The notes: generated by a model not told the origin, from the letters alone. A DNA stretch of 64,000 bases from Tannerella sp. (GCA_031285565.1 JAITVY010000020.1:124001-188000); one strand, 5' to 3'. Positions 36,109-44,500 are shown, numbered from the stretch's first letter. Program-made: numbers and translations.

Positions 36109-36638
36109 GTTTGTTCTATTAGCTTAATTTGTTCCTGCAACCATTGCCGGGCTCTAACATACTGCGATCGAGACGTACTTTCAGTAATATGCAGCATTTC
36201 TGCAATTTCTTTATGAGAATATCCCTCTACAGCATAAAGATTAAAAACAGTCCGGAAACCATCTGGCAGCTTACTGATCAAATTCATTAATTCTTCTGCT
36301 GAAAGTTTCGAAATAACACTTTCATTTTCCCCTAACTGTTCATTCACACTTCCAATATCTGTCGAATTGCGTAAAACATCCGCTTTTCGCAGATATTCAA
36401 GCGCTCCATTTACAAAAATCATTCTCATCCATCCTTCCAATGAACCCGTACCTGCATACGAGTGTATTGAAGTAAATATCTTAACAAAGCCCTCTTGTAA
36501 CAAATCACGGGCAGTTTCTCTATCACTGGTGTAGCGTAGACAAACTCCCATCATTTTTCGGGAATACGAATCGTATAGCTCCTTCTGTGCTTTTCTATCG
36601 CCATTTAAACACCCCGCTATAAGTTGAGCTTCATTCAT
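36105..36638 (-). CDS. ECF-type RNA polymerase sigma factor
   Basis: A 177-residue sigma-70-family factor of the ECF type. Region 2 covers about residues 20-90: LYDSYSRKMMGVCLRYTSDR, then ARDLLQEGFVKIF, and a Trp-Met motif in the -10 recognition part. Region 4 covers about 110-165, with LPDGFRTVFNLYAVEGYSHK, EIAEML and the helix-turn-helix ESTSRSQYVRARQWLQEQI. No N-terminal or C-terminal extra domain is present. The gene heads a four-gene minus-strand cluster with the anti-sigma/OMP-like protein and two lipoproteins, its likely regulon. Confidence 0.94.
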   Translation of the reverse strand: MNEAQLIAGCLNGDRKAQKELYDSYSRKMMGVCLRYTSDRETARDLLQEGFVKIFTSIHSYAGTGSLEGWMRMIFVNGALEYLRKADVLRNSTDIGSVNEQLGENESVISKLSAEELMNLISKLPDGFRTVFNLYAVEGYSHKEIAEMLHITESTSRSQYVRARQWLQEQIKLIEQT

Positions 36639-36745
36639 CCTTTAAGACGGTAAACACAATCTCTTTTTTTTTGTGTTTTAATCATATCATATACATGGAT
36701 GCAACAATTCGGAAAAACGCTGCATATATTCAAAAAAAATAATTA

Positions 36746-36753
36746 CAAAAATA
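36746..36753 (-). promoter_or_regulatory. Possible -7 element for the ECF sigma cluster
   Basis: On minus this reads TATTTTTG, matching TAnnTTTG, but 108 bases before the sigma gene start and with no good -33 element. An ECF-specific autoregulated promoter may exist instead; its consensus is not known here. The rest of 36639-37005 is AT-rich with no gene seen. Confidence 0.3.
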
Positions 36754-37005
36754 ATTATTTCTTTCACATTCACCGAAATATATTAGATCAGTAAAAGGTT
36801 AAAAAAACTTTCTCCACAAAACGATTCTTTTTAACAAAAGGAACCATCTTTGCGACTGTCACTAATCAATAAACTACAAAGCATAATACCATACAATTTT
36901 CAAATCAGAAACTACAGAAAGAAGAATGTGAATGATTTAATCGCATGTTTTCAACAAAACGACATACTCTGTTATAATAATAAAGAATGATTAAATTCAT
37001 TATTA

Positions 37006-37035
37006 TTGACGATTCACAATTAAATCGTACATTTG
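37006..37035 (+). promoter_or_regulatory. Promoter for glnS-TPR-DUF368
   Basis: TTG (37006-37008) and TACATTTG (37028-37035) are 19 bases apart, a good match. The element lies 29 bases before the ATG at 37065 and excludes an upstream in-frame ATG at 36987. Confidence 0.65.
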
Positions 37036-37064
37036 TAGCGTTAAAAACTATAAGGTCATCCAAA

Positions 37065-38756
37065 ATGGAAGAGAATACATGCAATAAAAAAAGCCTGAAC
37101 TTTATCGAACAAATAATAGAGAAGGATTTAGCTGAAGGTAAAAACGATGGACGAGTACAAACCCGTTTTCCTCCTGAGCCCAATGGGTATTTACATATCG
37201 GACATGCAAAAGCTATTTGTCTGGATTTTGGTATTGCAAAAGAATATAACGGCATTTGTAATTTGCGGTTTGATGATACAAATCCAATAAAAGAAGATGT
37301 TGAATATGTAGACTCTATTAAAGAAGATATCCAGTGGCTGGGTTTTCAGTGGGAAAATATTTATTATGCCTCCGACTATTTTCAGCAATTATATGATTTC
37401 GCTAATTCTTTAATTAAAAAAGGCCTGGCATATATTGATGAACAAAGTTCTCAAAAGATTGCAGAACAAAAGGGAACTCCGACTCAGCCTGGCATTGATA
37501 GTCCATATCGTAACCGGCCGATTGAAGAGAGTTTAGATTTATTTGAACGCATGAATAAAGGAGAATTCGAAGAAGGTAGTATGACATTGAGGGCTAAAAT
37601 AGATATGTCTTCAACAAATATGCATTTTCGTGATCCCATTATTTACCGGATCATTAAAACACCGCATCACCGTACAGGATCTCAATGGCAAGTGTATCCG
37701 ATGTATGATTTTGCACATGGACAAAGCGATTATTTTGAAGGCGTTACTCATTCATTATGTACATTAGAATTTGAAGTACATCGTCCATTATACGATTACT
37801 TCATAGACCTGCTGAAAAGAGATGATGATTATCGTCCGCGTCAAACGGAGTTTAATCGTTTGAACCTCACATATACGGTAATGAGTAAGCGCAAATTACT
37901 CCAACTGGTGAAAGAAAATTTAGTGAACGGTTGGGATGATCCCCGTATGCCTACCATTTGCGGATTCCGGCGTAGAGGATATACTCCTTCTTCAATACAT
38001 AGTTTCATAAACAAGATCGGTTATACCAAATATGACGGAATCATCGATATGGCTTTATTGGAACATTCTGTTCGTGAAGATTTAAATGCTACGTCACGGC
38101 GTGTTGCAGCTGTAATAAATCCGATAAAATTAATTATCACGAACTATCCGGAAGGTCAAACAGAAATGATGACATCGGTGAATAATCCGGAAGATCCGGA
38201 AGCCGGCACGCATGAAATCGCATTTTCGCGCGAATTATATATCGAAAGAGACGATTTTATGGAAGATGCGCCGAAAAAATATTTCCGTTTAACTCCGGGA
38301 CAGGAAGTACGTTTACGATGTTCATATATTGTAAAATGTACTGGTTTTGAGAAAAATGCAGATGGTGAAATCGTGGAAGTCTATGCCGAATATGATCCGC
38401 TAACTAAAAGTGGAATGCCGGAAAGTGGCCGGAAAGTAAAAGGTACAATTCATTGGGTATCGGTTCAACATGCTTTACCTGCAGAGGTTCGTTTGTATGA
38501 TCGTTTGTTTTATGTTGAAAATCCATCTGAAGATAAAGAAAAATCATTGGAGGAATTATTAAATCCGGATTCTCTTAAAGTATTGAAGAATTGCTTTGTA
38601 GAACAAGATTTAGCGAATGCAAAACCATATGATCATTTTCAGTTTCAACGTATAGGCTATTTTAATCTTGATCCTGATAGCGAAGCAAACGGTAAATTAA
38701 TTTTTAATCGTACCGTAGCGCTTAAAGATACATGGAGTAAAAATATTAAATCTTAA
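37065..38756 (+). CDS. glnS: Glutaminyl-tRNA synthetase
   Basis: Class I synthetase that attaches glutamine to tRNA-Gln. It has 563 residues, close to E. coli GlnS (554). The HIGH motif is in RFPPEPNGYLHIGHAKAICL (about residues 34-53), and the KMSKS-type loop is VMSKRKL (about 276-282). The GlnS-specific 'FDDTNP' and DFAHGQSDYFEGVTHSLCTLEF segments are present, and a two-domain beta-barrel anticodon-binding C-terminus follows. Having glnS means direct glutaminylation is possible in addition to, or instead of, the GatCAB route. The start was chosen from the promoter position and from the family N-terminus (NFIEQIIEKDL). Confidence 0.96.
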   Translation: MEENTCNKKSLNFIEQIIEKDLAEGKNDGRVQTRFPPEPNGYLHIGHAKAICLDFGIAKEYNGICNLRFDDTNPIKEDVEYVDSIKEDIQWLGFQWENIYYASDYFQQLYDFANSLIKKGLAYIDEQSSQKIAEQKGTPTQPGIDSPYRNRPIEESLDLFERMNKGEFEEGSMTLRAKIDMSSTNMHFRDPIIYRIIKTPHHRTGSQWQVYPMYDFAHGQSDYFEGVTHSLCTLEFEVHRPLYDYFIDLLKRDDDYRPRQTEFNRLNLTYTVMSKRKLLQLVKENLVNGWDDPRMPTICGFRRRGYTPSSIHSFINKIGYTKYDGIIDMALLEHSVREDLNATSRRVAAVINPIKLIITNYPEGQTEMMTSVNNPEDPEAGTHEIAFSRELYIERDDFMEDAPKKYFRLTPGQEVRLRCSYIVKCTGFEKNADGEIVEVYAEYDPLTKSGMPESGRKVKGTIHWVSVQHALPAEVRLYDRLFYVENPSEDKEKSLEELLNPDSLKVLKNCFVEQDLANAKPYDHFQFQRIGYFNLDPDSEANGKLIFNRTVALKDTWSKNIKS

Positions 38757-38782
38757 AAATAGATTATTTTCGGATATTCAGT

Positions 38783-40258
38783 ATGAAAGAGATTCTACTT
38801 CGTTACATACGAATGGAAAATAGCGGAACCGAATCGTATTTTGACGCAGATGAGATTATTGAGTTGCTGGATCATTTTGAAGATACGAGCGACTTTAAAC
38901 ATTATGAAAAAGTATTGGACTTAGGTCGAAAACTTCATCCTAACAATATAGAGATCAAAATCCGCTTATGTAAATTGCTTATTCATAAAAAGGAATATGG
39001 TGAAGCTATCCGTTTAATCAATAAAATTGGAGATCACGAGAATCATGATCTGCACTTATTACAACTTGAATGTTTTTGTGCTACTGATAAATATGACAAG
39101 GTGATAGCTTTCATCGAATCACAGGAATTTGATAATAATGTACTGGAAGATATATTTGAATATATTACTCAGGTTTTGAACGATCTGAATAAAGACGACG
39201 AAGCTTTCGACTTTATAAAGAGAGGTTTAGCTTTTTTTCCGGATAATCTGATTCTTAAAGAAGAATTATGCTACTATCTCGAAATAAAACGGGAGACAAA
39301 ACTGGCACTTCGGGTATGTAAGGAACTAATCGACCAGAACCCTTATTCAAGTGAGTATTGGTATACTCAGGGACGTTTGTATTTTTTTGAAAGAGATTAT
39401 GATAAAGCAATAGAGTCTTTTGATTTTGCATTGACATGCGATGATTCGGACCAGGAGATTAAAATAAAAAAAGCATATTGCCTTTTCATGAATGGTAATT
39501 ATGAAAAAGCTATAGAAGTTTATCTTGAATTACTTTCGGAAGATAGCAACCTATATGAACGGATTCAACCATATCTTGCCGAATGTTATATGAAAACCGA
39601 GCATTTTGATAATGCCTATTTTATATTCAGGGATATATTAAAGAAAATTGATGTAGCTGAGAATTTGCATGTTTATAGAAATTATATTCATTGTTGTATA
39701 GAAACCGAGCGGGATAAAGAAGCTACGAGGGATCTGTTGGAAACGGCCAAAAATCTTCCAAATGATTTATTACTGTTTTGGTTGCAGGCGTTTATTCACA
39801 TCGTAAGAAATGAACATGAAGAAGCTGTACAGACTATTCAGCAATTGTTGCAAAAACTATACCGGATATTTCTGGAAGAACAAAATATTGATGCATTAAA
39901 TGATATTACCTGTTTTTTATTTGAATCTGACATTGAAAATCTATTAATTGATGCACATGAATTGATGGGAGAACGTTTTGACGAACCATTTAGTGAAATA
40001 CATCAGGCAATTCATCATTTAATAAATAAAGATATTAAGCAATTTTGCATACAATATAACCGATGCTCATCTGAAATAGTAAGCAAATACATTGACCAAA
40101 TACTGTTATATGCAGAAGCTATACAAACATATGAAGCAGAACACGATAAAAAATATGTTTTTTATCTGCAGTCAAAAGATATTGTTTCGGATAAGCAAAA
40201 TATTGATTTAAAGGATATCCTGTCTTATTATTTAAATAATAAATATTATCATAATTAA
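38783..40258 (+). CDS. TPR-repeat protein
   Basis: A 491-residue, mostly alpha-helical protein with no signal peptide. Several TPR-like units are visible, e.g. FKHYEKVLDLGRKLHPNNIE (about residues 38-57), 'SEYWYTQGRLYFFERDYDKAIESFDFAL' (about 190-217), then 'KKAYCLFMNGNYEKAIEVYLELL' and 'QPYLAECYMKTEHFDNAYFIF'. It probably acts as a protein-interaction scaffold in the cytoplasm; no partner is evident. It lies 26 bases after glnS and two bases before the DUF368 gene, so it is in the same transcript. Confidence 0.85.
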   Translation: MKEILLRYIRMENSGTESYFDADEIIELLDHFEDTSDFKHYEKVLDLGRKLHPNNIEIKIRLCKLLIHKKEYGEAIRLINKIGDHENHDLHLLQLECFCATDKYDKVIAFIESQEFDNNVLEDIFEYITQVLNDLNKDDEAFDFIKRGLAFFPDNLILKEELCYYLEIKRETKLALRVCKELIDQNPYSSEYWYTQGRLYFFERDYDKAIESFDFALTCDDSDQEIKIKKAYCLFMNGNYEKAIEVYLELLSEDSNLYERIQPYLAECYMKTEHFDNAYFIFRDILKKIDVAENLHVYRNYIHCCIETERDKEATRDLLETAKNLPNDLLLFWLQAFIHIVRNEHEEAVQTIQQLLQKLYRIFLEEQNIDALNDITCFLFESDIENLLIDAHELMGERFDEPFSEIHQAIHHLINKDIKQFCIQYNRCSSEIVSKYIDQILLYAEAIQTYEAEHDKKYVFYLQSKDIVSDKQNIDLKDILSYYLNNKYYHN

Positions 40259-40260
40259 TA

Positions 40261-41178
40261 ATGAAACGTTCTGTTAAAGATTATCTGGTAATTTCTTTAA
40301 AAGGAATTGCTATGGGAGCTGCTGATGTCGTGCCTGGAGTTTCAGGGGGAACAATCGCATTTATTGTAGGTATATATGAAGAATTACTTGATTCAATAAA
40401 AAGTATAAATATATCTTCTCTAAAGCTATTATTTACAGGAAAAATTGCAGCCTTCTGGAAAGCCATTAATGCAAATTTTCTGATTGCCTTGGTGACAGGC
40501 ATAGCCATAAGCATCTTTTCACTGGCAAAAGCAATTACTTATTTGTTAGATACGCATCCAATCCTGGTATGGGCTTTCTTTTTCGGACTGGTACTTGCTT
40601 CTACCTGGATTGTTTCAAAAGATATCAAAAAATGGAATTGGAAAACAATACTCAGTTTCATTGTTGGTGCTATAGTTGCTTTTTATATAACTGTAGCAAC
40701 TCCGGCTGAAACACCCAATAGTCTCTGGTTTATTTTTCTTTGCGGAGCAATCGCTATCTGTGCTATGATTCTACCCGGGATTTCAGGTAGTTTCATATTA
40801 CTTTTATTAGGAAAATATTCATACATTATGGAATCCGTCAAAAATTTGGATCTTATAGTTATAATTGTATTTGGAATAGGTGCTATAGTTGGAATCGCAT
40901 CTTTTTCACGGATTTTATCGTTTACATTACGAAATTTTTATGATGTAACAGTAGCTGTCTTAGCTGGATTTATGTTAGGTTCATTAAATAAAGTCTGGCC
41001 CTGGAAAGAAACTACTGAAACATTTATAGACAGTCATGGTATAGTCAAACCATTAACGGAAGTAAATATTTGGCCGGATACCTTAGTATGGGAAAGCATC
41101 GGACTGGCTATAGCAGGTTTTGCCATTGTTTATTTTCTGGAAAAATTATCAAACAAGGAAAACAAAGAAAAAGCATAA
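40261..41178 (+). CDS. DUF368 polytopic membrane protein (PopT-type undecaprenyl-phosphate translocase)
   Basis: A 305-residue integral inner-membrane protein of the DUF368 family. The conserved N-terminal motif GAADVVPGVSGGTIAFIVGI (about residues 19-38) and its internal repeat MILPGISGSFILLLLGKYSY (about 170-189) are clear, fitting the inverted-repeat fold. About eight or more membrane segments are present. Family members have been shown to recycle the lipid carrier undecaprenyl phosphate across the inner membrane for cell-wall and envelope glycan synthesis. That role is inferred here from family membership. It is the last gene of the glnS-TPR-DUF368 run. Confidence 0.9.
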   Translation: MKRSVKDYLVISLKGIAMGAADVVPGVSGGTIAFIVGIYEELLDSIKSINISSLKLLFTGKIAAFWKAINANFLIALVTGIAISIFSLAKAITYLLDTHPILVWAFFFGLVLASTWIVSKDIKKWNWKTILSFIVGAIVAFYITVATPAETPNSLWFIFLCGAIAICAMILPGISGSFILLLLGKYSYIMESVKNLDLIVIIVFGIGAIVGIASFSRILSFTLRNFYDVTVAVLAGFMLGSLNKVWPWKETTETFIDSHGIVKPLTEVNIWPDTLVWESIGLAIAGFAIVYFLEKLSNKENKEKA

Positions 41179-41193
41179 CATGTTGTAAAACAT

Positions 41194-41224
41194 TTTGTTG
41201 AATTTTATTGTTAGTATATATTTA
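41194..41224 (+). promoter_or_regulatory. Near-consensus promoter for the GYF-CD225 cassette
   Basis: TTTG (41194-41197), then 19 bases, then TATATTTA (41217-41224). Only the last base of the -7 element departs from TAnnTTTG. It lies 42 bases before the ATG at 41267. Confidence 0.4.
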
Positions 41225-41266
41225 CAATTTCAGAAAAAGTAGTTTTATTTTTTAATATTTATTGTT

Positions 41267-41815
41267 ATGGAAGAAAAAGAATACTTTTATTTAAATGGAG
41301 AAACTAAAGTTGGCCCATTGTCATTGGATGCATTAAAGAATGCACCAATCCAGCCGGATACAATGATTTGGAATAGCTCATTACCGGATTGGGTCGAAGC
41401 CCGTTCGTTACCCGAATTACAGGCTCTTTTTGTAGTGAATAATGTTACCCAACCAACTCCGGTTCAACAACCAACGCCCCCTCCTGTTGCACCGGCACCG
41501 ACTTATAATACAAGCGGAAATATGGGAAATAACAACATGAACCAAACAGCACCTCCTATGCCGGAGAATTATCTGGTTTGGGCTATTTTAGCAACAATAT
41601 TCTGTTCTTGTGCATTTCCTTTGGGAATTGTGGCAATTGTTAAAGCGTCCAAAGTTAGCTCAGCATATATGGCGGGAGATTATGCAGGTGCGCAGAAAGC
41701 CTCAGACGACGCTAAAAAATTCACCATCTGGACGGCTGTTATCGGAGGAATATTGATTTTTATCTGGTTAATTGCATATTTTGCTTTCTTTGCTGCAATG
41801 CTCAGCCAATATTAA
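41267..41815 (+). CDS. GYF_2-CD225 membrane protein, first copy
   Basis: A 182-residue protein with two parts. Residues about 5-55 form a GYF_2 (DUF4339) domain ('YFYLNGETKVGPLSLDAL', then TMIWNSSLPDWVEARSLPEL), thought to bind proline-rich peptides. A Pro/Asn-rich linker (about 60-95) follows. Residues about 95-180 match CD225/dispanin, starting PPMPENYLVWAILATIFCSC, then IVAIVKASKVSSAYMAGDYA and the second membrane helix WTAVIGGILIFIWLIAYFAF. CD225 proteins in eukaryotes include the IFITM antiviral factors; bacterial members are of unknown role. It is paralogous to the next gene. Confidence 0.85.
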   Translation: MEEKEYFYLNGETKVGPLSLDALKNAPIQPDTMIWNSSLPDWVEARSLPELQALFVVNNVTQPTPVQQPTPPPVAPAPTYNTSGNMGNNNMNQTAPPMPENYLVWAILATIFCSCAFPLGIVAIVKASKVSSAYMAGDYAGAQKASDDAKKFTIWTAVIGGILIFIWLIAYFAFFAAMLSQY

Positions 41816-41840
41816 AATTGTAATTATTTCGATTAAATAC

Positions 41841-41890
41841 GAGGCTGTCTAAGAATCCGTTATGAAAAATGATGTTTTTTTAGGCAGCTT
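41841..41890 (+). terminator. Long-stem hairpin between the two GYF-CD225 genes
   Basis: GAGGCTGTCTAA (from 41841) pairs with TTAGGCAGCTTC (ending 41890) over 12 bp, with two G-U pairs. The loop of about 26 bases is rich in A and T. It may terminate or attenuate the first gene's transcript; no U-tract follows the 3' arm, so it may instead be an RNA-processing or mobile-repeat remnant. Confidence 0.4.
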
Positions 41891-41905
41891 CATTATGAAA
41901 ATACA

Positions 41906-42457
41906 ATGAGCGAAAAACAATATTATTACCTGAATGGGAATACTAAAATGGGTCCGTTTTCTTTGGATACATTAAAGCATGCTCCTATCAAACCGGATAC
42001 TCTCGTTTGGAATAATACATTATCAGACTGGGTTGAAGCACGCACCTTACCCGAATTACAGGTATTTTTTGTTGTATCATCACAGAGTACCACCCCTCCT
42101 GTCCCGCCGGTAAGTCAAAATCCGCAGACAAGATATGGCGGAGAATTTACACAACAATATAATCGCTTTAATACTCCCCCACCTATGCCGGAGAATTATA
42201 TGGCTTGGGGAATTTTAACATTAATATTTTGTTTCTGGCCATTAAGTATTGTTTCTATTGTAAGTGCGTCCAAAGTAAGTACCTGTTATTATATGGGAGA
42301 CTATGAAGGGGCACGAAAAGCATCCGAAGATGCGAAAAAATGGGCTACCTGGTCTGCTTTAACACTACTGATTATTATTGGTCTTATCACTATTTTTTAT
42401 ATCTTTATTATTGCGATAGCAGGCGCAGGCGTTATGTTAGGAAATGCAGCAAACTAA
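41906..42457 (+). CDS. GYF_2-CD225 membrane protein, second copy
   Basis: A 183-residue paralogue of the preceding protein. The GYF_2 domain reads YYYLNGNTKMGPFSLDTLKH (about residues 6-25), then TLVWNNTLSDWVEARTLPEL. The linker is Pro/Gln-rich. The CD225 part starts PPMPENYMAWGILTLIFCFW and continues with VSASKVSTCYYMGDYEGA. The second membrane helix is followed by a short tail. Its stop codon lies within the start of the DUF2752 gene (14-base overlap), which implies tight coupling. Confidence 0.85.
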   Translation: MSEKQYYYLNGNTKMGPFSLDTLKHAPIKPDTLVWNNTLSDWVEARTLPELQVFFVVSSQSTTPPVPPVSQNPQTRYGGEFTQQYNRFNTPPPMPENYMAWGILTLIFCFWPLSIVSIVSASKVSTCYYMGDYEGARKASEDAKKWATWSALTLLIIIGLITIFYIFIIAIAGAGVMLGNAAN

Positions 42458-42845
42458 AATTACTCCTAAAATCATAATCTTTAGTATATGTATTGTACTG
42501 ATAAGTATAATCGGAAGTATTATATATTTTAGATTCAACCCGGAAGAGCATCTCTTTTTTCCGAAATGTTCATTTCTGGCACTGACCGGATTGAAATGTC
42601 CGGGATGTGGTTCACAACGCACATTGCATGCACTCCTCCATGCTGACATTCGTTCTGCTTTTTCGTATAATGCACTAATCATACTATCAATTCCTTATTT
42701 GATAATATTGATAGTCGGAAAAATCATTTACTTTTTTAATCCGTATTCCAAATTTGCGATTAAGTTACAACATCCGTATATCATATGGAGTTTTTTTATA
42801 ATAGTCATTCTTTTCTGGGTTACCCGTAACATATTCGGGTTTTAA
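42444..42845 (+). CDS. DUF2752 membrane protein
   Basis: A 133-residue protein of the DUF2752 family. The family motif is clear: FLALTGLKCPGCGSQRTLHA (about residues 43-62), with the CPGCGxxR core, then a helix leading to a second membrane segment (SYNALIILSIPYLIILIVG). Three hydrophobic segments are predicted: about residues 9-29, 77-95 and 109-129. The two cysteines could bind metal or form a redox pair, but no function has been shown for the family. DUF2752 and CD225 genes often sit together in Bacteroidetes, which fits the 14-base overlap here. Confidence 0.88.
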   Translation: MQQTKITPKIIIFSICIVLISIIGSIIYFRFNPEEHLFFPKCSFLALTGLKCPGCGSQRTLHALLHADIRSAFSYNALIILSIPYLIILIVGKIIYFFNPYSKFAIKLQHPYIIWSFFIIVILFWVTRNIFGF

Positions 42846-42888
42846 CGAAAAAACAAGCATTCTCCTCGTTTCATTGTTCTTTTTTTCA

Positions 42889-42896
42889 TAACTTTG
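42889..42896 (+). promoter_or_regulatory. -7 element for the vor operon
   Basis: TAACTTTG (then C) matches TAnnTTTG, 28 bases before the ferredoxin gene. No TTG at the ideal distance. Confidence 0.55.
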
Positions 42897-42924
42897 CACC
42901 TTCATTACGAATAATAATTTTACC

Positions 42925-43155
42925 ATGGCAAAAATAAAAGGTACAGTTGTAGTTAATACGGAACGTTGTAAAGGTTGCAATTTATGTGTTGTAGCATGTC
43001 CTTCCGACGTATTAGAACTACATCCCCGGGAGGTAAACAATAAAGGATATCATTATGTTTATATGAAACAACCAGATGCATGCATCGGATGTGCAAATTG
43101 TGGTCTTGTTTGTCCGGATGGATGTCTGACTATATATAAAGTAAAACTTCAGTAG
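42925..43155 (+). CDS. 2[4Fe-4S] ferredoxin subunit of the 2-oxoacid:ferredoxin oxidoreductase
   Basis: A 76-residue ferredoxin-like delta subunit. Two CxxCxxCxxxC(P) clusters are complete: CKGCNLCVVACP (residues 16-27) and CIGCANCGLVCP (about 53-64). It should carry electrons from the alpha/beta active site to external ferredoxin. It is the first gene of the vor operon. Confidence 0.92.
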   Translation: MAKIKGTVVVNTERCKGCNLCVVACPSDVLELHPREVNNKGYHYVYMKQPDACIGCANCGLVCPDGCLTIYKVKLQ

Positions 43156-43198
43156 AAGCAGCTTTGTTCAAAACTATTAATTATTGACATTTATTCAT

Positions 43199-44275
43199 AT
43201 GGAAGATATACAGTTGATGAAAGGTAACGAAGCAGTTGCACATGCAGCGATTCGTTGCGGAGTAGATGGATACTTTGGATATCCGATTACTCCCCAATCA
43301 GAAATATTAGAAACATTAATGGCTGAAAAGCCTTGGGAAACAACGGGTATGGTTGTTTTGCAGGCCGAAAGTGAAGTAGCTGCTATTAATATGGTATATG
43401 GTGGCGCAGGAACAGGTAAACGTGTGATGACTTCTTCTTCGAGCCCGGGAATCAGTCTGAAACAAGAGGGTATTTCGTATATAGCAGGGGCAGACCTGCC
43501 TTGCCTGATTGTAAATGTAATGCGTGGCGGTCCGGGACTGGGAACGATTCAGCCAAGCCAGGCTGACTACTTTCAGACAGTAAAGGGTGGTGGACACGGC
43601 GATTATCGTCTGATAACTTTAGCTCCATCCTCTGTTCAGGAAATGGCTGATTTTGTCGTACTAGGATTTGATTTGGCATTCAAATATGCCAATCCCGTTA
43701 TGATGTTAGCCGATGGAATGATAGGTCAGCTCATGGAAAAAGTTGTATTACCTCCTTTCTGCAAACGTAAAACCGAAGAAGAAATTCTCATGGAATCGCC
43801 TTGGGCTGCCCAGGGAAAACCAACTAATCGTCAACCAAACATTATAACATCACTGGAATTAGATCCTGTGATTATGGAAGAGAAGAATAATCGTTTCCAG
43901 GAGAAATATCGCACGATCGAAGAAAATGAAGTTCGCTACGAAGAATATATGTGTGATGATGCTGATTATTTACTGATTGCTTTTGGATCTTCTGCACGTA
44001 TTTGTCAGAAAGCAATTGAGATTGCACGGATGCAAAACCTGAAACTGGGTTTATTACGTCCGATTACTTTATGGCCCTTCCCTAAAAAAGTAATCGCAGA
44101 CTATGCTGAAAAAGTAAAAGGTATGTTATCCGTAGAATTAAATGCCGGTCAAATGGTTGAAGACGTTCGTCTGGCAGTAAACGGAAAAGTAAATGTTGAA
44201 CATTTCGGACGTTTAGGTGGAATTGTCTTTACTCCTGATGAAATCGTTTCTGCTGTAAAAGAAAAACTACAATGA
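43199..44275 (+). CDS. vorB: 2-oxoacid:ferredoxin oxidoreductase alpha subunit (VorB-type)
   Basis: A 358-residue alpha subunit of a ferredoxin-dependent 2-oxoacid oxidoreductase, usually annotated as 3-methyl-2-oxobutanoate dehydrogenase VorB. It oxidatively decarboxylates 2-oxoacids to acyl-CoA. The pyrimidine-binding domain has 'KGNEAVAHAAIRCGVDGYFGYPITPQSEI' and the 'SSPGISLKQEGISYIAGADLP' core; the C-terminal domain begins near residue 255 (DYLLIAFGSSARICQKAIE). The start ATG at 43199 was preferred to an in-frame TTG at 43184. Substrate preference between branched-chain 2-oxoacids and 2-oxoglutarate cannot be told from sequence alone. Confidence 0.9.
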   Translation: MEDIQLMKGNEAVAHAAIRCGVDGYFGYPITPQSEILETLMAEKPWETTGMVVLQAESEVAAINMVYGGAGTGKRVMTSSSSPGISLKQEGISYIAGADLPCLIVNVMRGGPGLGTIQPSQADYFQTVKGGGHGDYRLITLAPSSVQEMADFVVLGFDLAFKYANPVMMLADGMIGQLMEKVVLPPFCKRKTEEEILMESPWAAQGKPTNRQPNIITSLELDPVIMEEKNNRFQEKYRTIEENEVRYEEYMCDDADYLLIAFGSSARICQKAIEIARMQNLKLGLLRPITLWPFPKKVIADYAEKVKGMLSVELNAGQMVEDVRLAVNGKVNVEHFGRLGGIVFTPDEIVSAVKEKLQ

Positions 44276-44329
44276 AACGAAGCATATGAGTTCCATGCGA
44301 CCTTGATGTAAAAAAATAATTATTTTCGT

Positions 44330-44500
44330 ATGAAAAAAGGTAGTAGAGTAGACGAATTGTTGACACTAATTTTTATGGTTATGGCCATTGGAGCAGTTAT
44401 CTGTTTTTTTGCCATAGACAACCGACTTTTTTTTATGATATGTGGTGGCACAGCAGTCATTCTACGAATCATACAATATATTTTACGGTTTTTTCCTTAA
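44330..44500 (+). CDS. Small two-helix membrane protein within the vor operon, 56 residues
   Basis: A short gene between vorB and the beta-subunit gene. It encodes 56 residues beginning MKKGSRVDELLTLIFMVMAI, with a second hydrophobic segment near residues 33-48 (LFFMICGGTAVILRI), so two membrane helices are likely. It ends with basic and aromatic residues (QYILRFFP). Position, reading frame and composition support a real gene; 12 bases separate it from the next start. Its role is unknown; it could tether the complex to the membrane, but this is only a guess. Confidence 0.65.
   Translation: MKKGSRVDELLTLIFMVMAIGAVICFFAIDNRLFFMICGGTAVILRIIQYILRFFP

Noticed and set aside
36987..37064. N-terminal extension of glnS
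   Set aside because: The promoter elements at 37006-37035 lie inside it, and the added residues do not match the family N-terminus.
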